This document shows positions 1-4,834 of a stretch of 5,099 bases of DNA, in pieces (within the stretch, counting starts at the first letter, position 1; every line of letters begins with the position of its first letter). The DNA lies in contig MFRJ01000016.1 in NCBI GenBank assembly GCA_001784535.1, forward strand, positions 4,574-9,672. The letters are read 5' to 3'. The notes under the pieces were generated by a model. The model was not told the DNA's origin and ran no database searches. It saw nothing but the letters and a program-made list of their open reading frames with translations. A program made the translations under genes and the position numbers. The DNA is from Candidatus Melainabacteria bacterium GWA2_34_9. Lineage in GTDB: Bacteria > Cyanobacteriota > Vampirovibrionia > Gastranaerophilales > UBA9971.

Positions 1-596
1 TAAGAAATGAATATATTAAACTTATTTCAGAAAAACTAATGATAGATGAAGAATCACTTAATATTGAAGTCAAAAAGAGTTTACAAAAAGTAATAAAAAA
101 GGAGAAAATTTCAAATCAGGGAAAAAGGCAAAATTTAGAAGAAAATCATATTTCAGCACAGAAAAATTTACTGAGTTTGTATTTTCTAAATAGTGAAAAA
201 CTCTCACCTTTGTGTATTAATAATTATTTAGAAGAGGTTAATTTCACTGAAGAAAATATATCGTTAATCAAAAACGAAATTAATAAATCATTGAATGAAA
301 TTACTGATCCTGAAAAATTGTCAAATGAGCTATTCACCAAATTGGCAGAGAATGAAGAAGCAAAAAAAATCTTAGTGGATGTAATATGTTCAGTTGACGA
401 GAAAAAAGGAATGAACACCAGTTCACTGGAACAATATATCAGAGATCACATAGCATTTTTGAAGAGATGCGCGTTATCAGAACAACAAAATCAGTTAAAA
501 ATGCAATATTACGCATCAAATAAAGATGATATTTCTTCTCTTAAACAGCAACAAAAGGTTAAGGAATTGATTTTGCAGAGCAAATCAGAAGTATAA
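1..596 (+). CDS. dnaG: DNA primase DnaG, C-terminal part (5' end outside window)
   Basis: This is the 3' part of a gene that enters the window already open: the frame reads RNEYIKLISEKL before the first in-window ATG at 39, so that ATG is internal, not the start. DnaG makes the RNA primers used at the replication fork. The zinc-binding and TOPRIM catalytic domains would lie upstream and are not visible. What is visible is the end of the RNA polymerase domain (the RNEYI motif followed by a short helix), a Lys/Glu-rich linker, and an all-helical C-terminal domain of about 150 residues. That domain matches the region which in known primases binds the replicative helicase DnaB. It ends with a helix pair containing RDHIAFLKR and a Gln/Lys-rich tail. 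Identification rests on these weakly conserved patterns plus the position 45 bases before rpoD, the standard dnaG-rpoD arrangement. The stop is TAA at 594-596. Confidence 0.85.
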   Translation, partial: RNEYIKLISEKLMIDEESLNIEVKKSLQKVIKKEKISNQGKRQNLEENHISAQKNLLSLYFLNSEKLSPLCINNYLEEVNFTEENISLIKNEINKSLNEITDPEKLSNELFTKLAENEEAKKILVDVICSVDEKKGMNTSSLEQYIRDHIAFLKRCALSEQQNQLKMQYYASNKDDISSLKQQQKVKELILQSKSEV

Positions 597-641
597 AGCA
601 ATAAATAATGTTGAAGATAATAAAATAAAGAGGGTACACTT

Positions 642-1700
642 TTGGTTATGATAGACAAAGAATACAGGAAAAAAGGCGGCGGAGCAGCAATAGACGAACT
701 TCTCAGAGAAGAAGACGGTATTGATAGTGATCAGATAAACAGTTTATTTGGAAGACCTGATCCAATCGCTCTTATTGATCAAGACGAAGATGACGTTGAT
801 ATTAAAGATGATCTTGAAGATGAAGTTGACGCAGCGGACATCACTCCACCTAAAGGTGTGCCTCTTGATGATCCTGTCAGAATGTATTTAAGAGAAATTG
901 GCAGAATTCAATTGCTTACAGCTGATGAAGAAATTGATCTTGCAAGAAAAATCGTAACCGGCGGAAACATAGGTCAAATAGCAAAACGTAAGCTTGTACA
1001 GGCAAACCTTAGGCTTGTAGTTAGTATTGCTAAAAAATATGTTGGAAGAGGTATGTTGTTCCTTGACCTTATTCAGGAAGGAAACCTCGGACTTATCAGA
1101 GCAGCTGAAAAATTTGACCACGAAAGAGGCTATAAATTCAGTACTTATGCAACATGGTGGATTAGACAGGCTATCACAAGGGCTATTGCTGACCAGGCTC
1201 GTACAATCAGAATACCTGTTCATATGGTAGAAACAATTAACAAGCTTAAAAAAATCACCCGTAAGCTTGCTCAAGATTTAAGCCGTAAACCTACCGAAGA
1301 AGAAATTTCACAAGCTATGGGAATCACCATAAATAAATTAAGAGAAATCATTAAAGTAGCACAAGAACCTCTTTCTCTTGAAACTCCTATCGGAAAAGAA
1401 GAAGACAGCAGACTTGGCGACTTCATTGAAGACAAAGATGCAGATGCTCCTGTGATGACAGTAGCTCACGAACTTCTAAGAGAAGATCTTGCTGAAGTAT
1501 TAAGAAGTTTATCTCCTAGAGAAAGAGATGTCTTAAGATTAAGATTTGGTATGGATGATGGAAGACAAAGAACCCTCGAAGAAGTTGGACAACTTTTCGG
1601 TGTAACAAGAGAAAGAATCAGACAAATCGAAGCAAAAGCTCTCAGAAAGCTTCGTCATCCAAACAGAAGTAAAAAACTTAAAGAATATATTGAATCATAG
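642..1700 (+). CDS. rpoD: RNA polymerase primary sigma factor RpoD/SigA
   Basis: This is the housekeeping sigma factor, which directs RNA polymerase to -10/-35 promoters. At 352 aa it is a short form without the long region 1.1 and spacer of the E. coli type. Order: Gly/acidic N-terminus with a run of Asp/Glu at about 46-64; region 1.2 at about 76-104 (PVRMYLREIGRIQLLTADEE); region 2 at about 115-190, including NLRLVVSIAKKY, FLDLIQEGNLGL and the -10-recognising YATWWIRQAITRAI; region 3 at about 195-270; region 4 at about 280-345, with the -35-binding helix-turn-helix LEEVGQLFGVTRERIRQIE. The start is chosen as TTG at 642, because the Shine-Dalgarno GAGG at 630-633 is 8 bases upstream. The ATG at 648 (14 bases from GAGG) would remove only two residues and cannot be excluded. 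The gene probably shares the dnaG transcript. GKEEDSRLGDFIE and LSPRERDVLRLRFG resemble cyanobacterial SigA. Confidence 0.97.
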   Translation: MVMIDKEYRKKGGGAAIDELLREEDGIDSDQINSLFGRPDPIALIDQDEDDVDIKDDLEDEVDAADITPPKGVPLDDPVRMYLREIGRIQLLTADEEIDLARKIVTGGNIGQIAKRKLVQANLRLVVSIAKKYVGRGMLFLDLIQEGNLGLIRAAEKFDHERGYKFSTYATWWIRQAITRAIADQARTIRIPVHMVETINKLKKITRKLAQDLSRKPTEEEISQAMGITINKLREIIKVAQEPLSLETPIGKEEDSRLGDFIEDKDADAPVMTVAHELLREDLAEVLRSLSPRERDVLRLRFGMDDGRQRTLEEVGQLFGVTRERIRQIEAKALRKLRHPNRSKKLKEYIES

Positions 1701-1714
1701 CTATTTACTTAAAG

Positions 1715-1733
1715 CGTGGTGAAACCCACCATG
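1715..1733 (+). other. Small hairpin in rpoD 3' UTR, upstream of the terminator
   Basis: CGTGGTG (1715-1721) can pair with CACCATG (1727-1733), including one G-U pair, around the loop AAACC. Flanking AAAG (1711-1714) and CTTT (1737-1740) could lengthen the stem past a small bulge. No T-run follows, so it is not a terminator by itself. It could be an mRNA stability element, or part of a small RNA derived from the 3' UTR that ends at the terminator at 1754-1784. The pairing is seen; the role is inference. Confidence 0.4.
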
Positions 1734-1753
1734 AACCTTTGGTAAAAGCATGT

Positions 1754-1784
1754 AAAGCCGGTACTGAATAGTACCGGCTTTTTT
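1754..1784 (+). terminator. Rho-independent terminator of the dnaG-rpoD operon
   Basis: This is a perfect 11-bp stem, AAAGCCGGTAC (1754-1764) with GTACCGGCTTT (1771-1781), around the six-base loop TGAATA. An uninterrupted run of six T (1779-1784) starts inside the stem. It is the strongest hairpin in the window and lies 54 bases after the rpoD stop. It should insulate rpoD from the downstream accessory genes. Read on the minus strand the tail is only TTTACA, so it would terminate the convergent small gene weakly at best. Confidence 0.95.
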
Positions 1785-1793
1785 ATTGAAAAA

Positions 1794-1991
1794 TTAATGA
1801 TTTAAAATTCTTCCAATTTTTTCTGCCATTTTTGAAATTATTTCAGATTTTTCAAGAGCAATTTCAGCCAAAATATCTTTTTCTAAAGTATCATCAGACT
1901 TAAAAATACAATGTTCAAGTAAATATTTAATTTGTTGAACATTTGAAGAAATATTCGCTCTTAGCTTGTAAAGTTTTTGTTTTTTGCCCAT
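1794..1991 (-). CDS. Hypothetical 65-aa charged helical protein
   Basis: I do not recognise this family. The 65-aa product starts MGKKQKLYKL and is rich in Lys, Glu, Ile and Leu. It has two likely amphipathic helices (about 14-29 and 37-62), one Cys at 28, and no signal peptide or membrane segment. The ATG at 1991 is chosen over the in-frame TTG at 1997, because the minus strand carries AAAGAG seven bases before the ATG and directly abutting the TTG. A well-formed sigma70-type promoter lies about 50 bases upstream on the same strand (2046-2074), which is the main reason to believe the gene is real. It converges on rpoD and is divergent from the HTH gene at 2127, so it may share control signals with it. 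It is short and AT-rich, so chance remains possible. Confidence 0.6.
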   Translation of the reverse strand: MGKKQKLYKLRANISSNVQQIKYLLEHCIFKSDDTLEKDILAEIALEKSEIISKMAEKIGRILNH

Positions 1992-2029
1992 TGCCAACTC
2001 TTTTATTTTGCTAACATTTCTTAATTATT

Positions 2030-2046
2030 TTCAATTAATAATTGAA
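2030..2046. promoter_or_regulatory. 17-bp palindrome, possible operator
   Basis: TTCAATTA-A-TAATTGAA is a perfect palindrome with 8-bp arms centred on 2038. It lies at the predicted start site of the minus-strand promoter. Its size and symmetry suit a dimeric helix-turn-helix repressor such as the one encoded at 2127. Composition here is strongly AT, which raises the chance of coincidental symmetry. Confidence 0.4.
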
Positions 2047-2074
2047 TTTTAAATCAATAGTTGATAAAAGTCAA
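2046..2074 (-). promoter_or_regulatory. Sigma70-type promoter for the minus-strand small gene
   Basis: On the minus strand there is a -35 box TTGACT (2074-2069), a 17-base spacer, and a -10 box TAAAAT (2051-2046). Each box matches consensus at five of six positions with optimal spacing. The predicted transcription start is near 2039, giving a leader of about 48 bases before the ATG at 1991. Inverted repeats overlap the spacer, the -35 box and the start site, so the promoter looks regulated. Confidence 0.65.
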
Positions 2075-2090
2075 GGGTTCAATCAACTAT
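2053..2090. promoter_or_regulatory. Nested inverted repeats between the divergent genes
   Basis: Two overlapping symmetries are present. ATCAA-TAG-TTGAT (2053-2065) is a 5-bp-arm inverted repeat. ATAGTTGAT (2057-2065) is also perfectly inverted as ATCAACTAT (2082-2090), with 16 bases between. They cover the spacer of the minus-strand promoter and flank its -35 box. They could be operator half-sites acting on both directions, or an alternative RNA hairpin in the leader of the HTH-nif-like transcript. I could not find a convincing plus-strand promoter. The best weak candidate is TTGAAT (2043-2048) with TAAAAG (2065-2070) and a 16-base spacer. Confidence 0.4.
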
Positions 2091-2126
2091 GTTTTTATTT
2101 TTAAACTATTAATGTATCTTTAAAGT

Positions 2127-2348
2127 ATGAATTTAGGAAACGAAATTAAAAAATTAGCAATTGATAATTCAGTTACTTTAACTTATTTAGCAGAAGGTAT
2201 TTCAAGAAAAAAAGGAAAGCACTATAGTGTGCAAAACTTATCTGCAAAATTAAAAAAGGGTACTGCTAATTTAAATGAATTAGTTATAATAATGGAAATT
2301 CTTGGGTATAAAATAAAGTTTGAAAAAGAAATTTCGACGAAAGAATAA
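2127..2348 (+). CDS. Small helix-turn-helix DNA-binding protein (putative regulator)
   Basis: This 73-aa protein has the layout of a single lambda-repressor-like (Cro/XRE-type) domain. Helix 1 is about 3-12; helix 2 about 17-26 (TLTYLAEGIS); the recognition helix about 34-43 (SVQNLSAKLKKG, an unusual NLSxKLxxGT pattern); helix 4 about 49-59 (LNELVIIMEILGY); then a short beta-like KIKFEK tail. There is no ligand-binding domain, so any signal would be sensed through partners or through its own abundance. The start ATG at 2127 has no Shine-Dalgarno (only AAAG one base away), so a leaderless or weakly translated start is possible. The stop is 11 bases before the nifH-like ATG and in the same direction, which suggests cotranscription. 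Inverted repeats upstream are candidate binding sites. Similar small proteins occur in phages and mobile regions; its target here is inference. Confidence 0.8.
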   Translation: MNLGNEIKKLAIDNSVTLTYLAEGISRKKGKHYSVQNLSAKLKKGTANLNELVIIMEILGYKIKFEKEISTKE

Positions 2349-2359
2349 TTCTTGATAAA

Positions 2360-3226
2360 ATGCACAATCATAAAGAAATTCGACAAATAGCTTTATACGG
2401 AAAAGGCGGGATTGGAAAATCCACAATCTCAAGCAATTTAACCGCCGCTTTAACCGGTATAGGAATAAAACCTGCTCAAATTGGCTGTGATCCTAAGGCT
2501 GATTCCGTAAATACTTTAATGGGCGGTAAATTCATAGATACAATCTCCGATATAACAAGGGAATACGGAAATTCCGAAGAGGACATCAAGAAGGCTATTT
2601 TTAAGGGGTTTAATGATATTCTTTGTATGGAGTCGGGCGGACCAATTCCGGGGCAGGGATGTGCAGGCAGAGGGGTTCTGTTTGCCCTTGATTTAATAAG
2701 GCAGTATAAAATTTTTGAACAACACAATATTGATTTAGTAGTTTATGATGTTCTTGGTGATATTGTGTGCGGCGGTTTTGCCCAGCCAATCAGGCATGGT
2801 TTTGCAGAAGAAGTTTATATTGTCACCAGTGGCGAATATATGGCGCTTTATGCGGCAAATAATATTGCTGTTAGCATAAAACAATTTGCCGAGCAGGGCT
2901 TAAAAGTCAGAGTCGGCGGAATTATAGGAAATCTTAGAAATATTGCCAATGAAAATGAAATTATTGAAAATTTTGCCGAAAGACTTAAACTTCCAATAAT
3001 TCAGACTATTCCTCGCTCTGATTATGTTCAAAAATCAGAACTTCAGGGCAAAACAGTTATAGAACGATTTCCTGAGTCAGATCAGGCAGAAATTTATTTT
3101 GGGCTTGCTCATAAAATACTGAATAATAAAGACAGGTTTATCCCTGAACCCATTACAAAACAGGAATTATTACAATTGATAAATTTTAATCGTCATGCTG
3201 AACTTGTTTCAGCATCTGTTCAATGA
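2360..3226 (+). CDS. NifH-like nitrogenase-type ATP-dependent iron protein
   Basis: This is a 288-aa dinitrogenase-reductase-family protein. Members form a homodimer bridged by one [4Fe-4S] cluster and pass electrons to a partner complex with ATP hydrolysis. Visible motifs: P-loop GKGGIGKST at 14-22; switch I GCDPKADS at 42-49; cluster ligand C101 in GQGCAGRG; second ligand C137 in DVLGDIVCGGFAQPIR; and R104, the counterpart of the arginine ADP-ribosylated in true NifH. The length suits NifH, but the wording differs from nitrogen-fixing NifH and fits nitrogenase-like (group IV) reductases. BchL/ChlL and CfbC types are less likely given the D/K partners downstream. Residues 278-288 (RHAELVSASVQ) are encoded by an inserted palindromic repeat, which also supplies the TGA stop. 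The native end was probably near residue 277. The start ATG fits the family, yet no clear Shine-Dalgarno precedes it, so translation may be coupled to the HTH gene. Confidence 0.92.
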   Translation: MHNHKEIRQIALYGKGGIGKSTISSNLTAALTGIGIKPAQIGCDPKADSVNTLMGGKFIDTISDITREYGNSEEDIKKAIFKGFNDILCMESGGPIPGQGCAGRGVLFALDLIRQYKIFEQHNIDLVVYDVLGDIVCGGFAQPIRHGFAEEVYIVTSGEYMALYAANNIAVSIKQFAEQGLKVRVGGIIGNLRNIANENEIIENFAERLKLPIIQTIPRSDYVQKSELQGKTVIERFPESDQAEIYFGLAHKILNNKDRFIPEPITKQELLQLINFNRHAELVSASVQ

Positions 3227-3257
3227 GGGATAGATTCCGAAACAAGTTCGGAATGAC
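3192..3257. repeat. 66-bp palindromic repeat inserted at the end of the nifH-like gene
   Basis: Two 26-bp arms (3192-3217 and 3232-3257) are inverted copies matching at 22 of 26 positions, with 14 bases between them. Each arm is itself a hairpin with an 8-bp stem and 5-base loop: ATGCTGAA/TTCAGCAT (loop CTTGT, 3203-3207) and ATTCCGAA/TTCGGAAT (loop ACAAG, 3242-3246). The loops are complementary to each other. The four differences between the arms form two base pairs that covary within each stem. From memory, this arm sequence and its HAELVSAS translation belong to dispersed repeats seen in many bacterial genomes, similar in behaviour to Rickettsia palindromic elements that insert into genes. 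It contains the nifH-like stop codon and ends 18 bases before the nifD-like start. Confidence 0.85.
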
Positions 3258-3275
3258 AATAGGATATTGTAGAAA

Positions 3276-4829
3276 ATGGAATTAAAGACTTCAAAATTAT
3301 TAAAGGCTGGATACAAATGGGTAAAAGTTTCGGAAATGTTTGATGAAACTCCTCCTGTAACTGCGAGCTGCGAAATAAATAAAAGATTTCCGACTTATGA
3401 AGGACTCTGGTGCAAGCTGATTATGGCTGTAACAAGTTATGCTATGACTAAAAACTCGGTGGCAGTGATACATGGACCAACTAATTGCGCGTGGGCTGTG
3501 CGAAATTTTTGTTCGACAAATTATTCTCTTTATTACGGTAATCCTTTTTTGCATATGCCAACTACAAATATAGACCAGAATAGTGTAATTCATGGCGGCA
3601 GTGAAGCTTTAATAAAAACACTATTGGAGGTTGATAAAGATTATAAGCCAGAACATATTTGTGTTTTTGATACATGTTCAACTGCTCTTATAGCTGATGA
3701 TATTCAAACTGCTATTAATATTGCCCAATCAAAATGTATCACAAAGATTGATTATATCCCGTCTGCCGGTTTTACTTCGATACCGCTGGGGAAATCCATA
3801 GAAGAAATAACCGTAAAATATGCAGATATGATGGAAGCTTCTTCTGAAATACTTGAAAATGCTGTAAATATTCTTGGACAGTACAAAGAACAGCAGGATA
3901 GTTTCTCTGTGAAGAAAATCTGTAACGGTAAACGTGACGGAAGCGGCGGAGGCTGCGGTAAAGGTCGTGGTAAATATCCTGATGATGCTTCTGAATTAAC
4001 AAGAATGATTGAAGCAATAGGTCTAAAAATCAATCGAATTTTAATTTCAGGTAATTATGATTATATAAAATCAGCTCCTCAGGCAGCCGTTAATGTAATT
4101 AGCTGTCCTACCTGGGGATTGCCGCTTGCTGAAAAGATGAAAGAAAAGTTTAATACTCCTTATTTAAGACATAGTATTCCCATAGGAATTGAGCCAACTT
4201 CAAAATGGGTCAGAGATTTGGCTTCTTTTACAGGCAAACAAAAAGAAACAGAAGATTTTATCGAGAAAGAAATTTCGGAATTGCAGGAAATATTTGATAA
4301 AACGAGAAATCTTGTAAAGGGCAAAGCCGCACTTATCGAATGCGGAAGAAATTCACAGACTGCTTTTGCAAGACCGATGGCGTTAGCCAGAGCATTGCAG
4401 GAGTTAGGAATGATTCCATATCTATTCGGACTTCATCCTGTGGAGTTGAAAGCAAAAAGCGTTGATGTAGAGTATTTTCTCTGGGATGGCTTTGATCCTC
4501 AGATACTAGCTGGAAATTATGCTTATCAGCAGCCTGTAGATATAACAGAAGTTGTAAAATCTCTTGATTTAGAAGAAGGTCAGTTTGTTTATTTTACACA
4601 GGATGTTTTTCCAATGGCAAAAGCAGGAGTGTTTGATGCTAAAAATATTCCAAGAGTTGAAACAGGGGTTCATTTAAGACGTGTTATAAATGCTCCCGGA
4701 AGAGGAGTTGGTTTTAGAGGTGCAAAATCTCTTTATGAAAATATAATTGAAGCGTTAAAATTTTCTTTAGCTAACAAAAAAGCGACTTTGTACGGAAGAG
4801 TGCATGGCAAATTTTACGAATTTGAGTAG
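3276..4829 (+). CDS. NifD-like nitrogenase component 1 alpha-type subunit
   Basis: This is a 517-aa protein of the nitrogenase component 1 family, the catalytic partner of the NifH-like protein. By eye-alignment to NifD, the P-cluster-type cysteines are C32 (CEINKRFPTYEGLW), C71 (HGPTNC) and C134 (DTCSTALIADDI). C277 (AAVNVISCPTWG) falls where NifD Cys275 binds FeMo-cofactor. H466 (TGVHLRR), before GRGVGFRG, is a possible but three-residue-offset match for His442. The counterparts of catalytic Gln191 and His195 appear to be I169 and K173. A basic Gly-rich loop at about 204-237 holds two extra cysteines (C216, C227). C277 argues against the protochlorophyllide-reductase and CfbD types, which lack that cofactor. 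Start: ATG at 3276, with AGGA at 3261-3264 eleven bases upstream. The gene lies 49 bases after the nifH-like stop, with the palindromic repeat between. The substrate is unknown; nitrogen, C-S-bond substrates (methylthio-alkane reductase type) or something else are all open. Confidence 0.9.
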   Translation: MELKTSKLLKAGYKWVKVSEMFDETPPVTASCEINKRFPTYEGLWCKLIMAVTSYAMTKNSVAVIHGPTNCAWAVRNFCSTNYSLYYGNPFLHMPTTNIDQNSVIHGGSEALIKTLLEVDKDYKPEHICVFDTCSTALIADDIQTAINIAQSKCITKIDYIPSAGFTSIPLGKSIEEITVKYADMMEASSEILENAVNILGQYKEQQDSFSVKKICNGKRDGSGGGCGKGRGKYPDDASELTRMIEAIGLKINRILISGNYDYIKSAPQAAVNVISCPTWGLPLAEKMKEKFNTPYLRHSIPIGIEPTSKWVRDLASFTGKQKETEDFIEKEISELQEIFDKTRNLVKGKAALIECGRNSQTAFARPMALARALQELGMIPYLFGLHPVELKAKSVDVEYFLWDGFDPQILAGNYAYQQPVDITEVVKSLDLEEGQFVYFTQDVFPMAKAGVFDAKNIPRVETGVHLRRVINAPGRGVGFRGAKSLYENIIEALKFSLANKKATLYGRVHGKFYEFE

Positions 4830-4834
4830 GAATA

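Noticed and set aside
224..418. Minus-strand frame inside dnaG
   Set aside because: It is an antisense shadow of a convincing coding frame and has low-complexity Ser/Phe composition.
888..1274. Minus- and plus-strand frames inside rpoD (888-1274 and 1027-1230)
   Set aside because: They overlap the highly conserved sigma region 2 in other frames; the sigma factor explains the sequence fully.
1794..2348. Toxin-antitoxin pair formed by the small minus-strand gene and the HTH gene
   Set aside because: The genes are divergent, not in one operon, and the 65-aa product shows no toxin motif.
2341..2353. 13-bp palindrome AAGAAT-A-ATTCTT over the HTH stop codon
   Set aside because: The one-base centre cannot make a tight RNA hairpin, and the AT-rich context makes chance likely. 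It shares no clear half-site with the upstream palindromes.
3192..3257. Intrinsic terminator between the H and D genes
   Set aside because: The hairpins are followed by ATGACA or purine-rich sequence with no T-run; the dispersed-repeat explanation fits better.
3300..4033. Minus-strand frames within the nifD-like gene (3300-3593, 3752-4033, 3772-4017) and 2476-2727 in the nifH-like gene
   Set aside because: All are antisense to conserved motifs of real genes, with no ribosome-binding site or recognisable domain.
2360..4829. Chlorophyll-type (ChlLNB) or F430-type (CfbCD) reductase
   Set aside because: The D-like subunit keeps a cysteine at the FeMo-cofactor position and has a K-like partner gene; ChlN and CfbD lack that site, and CfbD acts without a second subunit gene.
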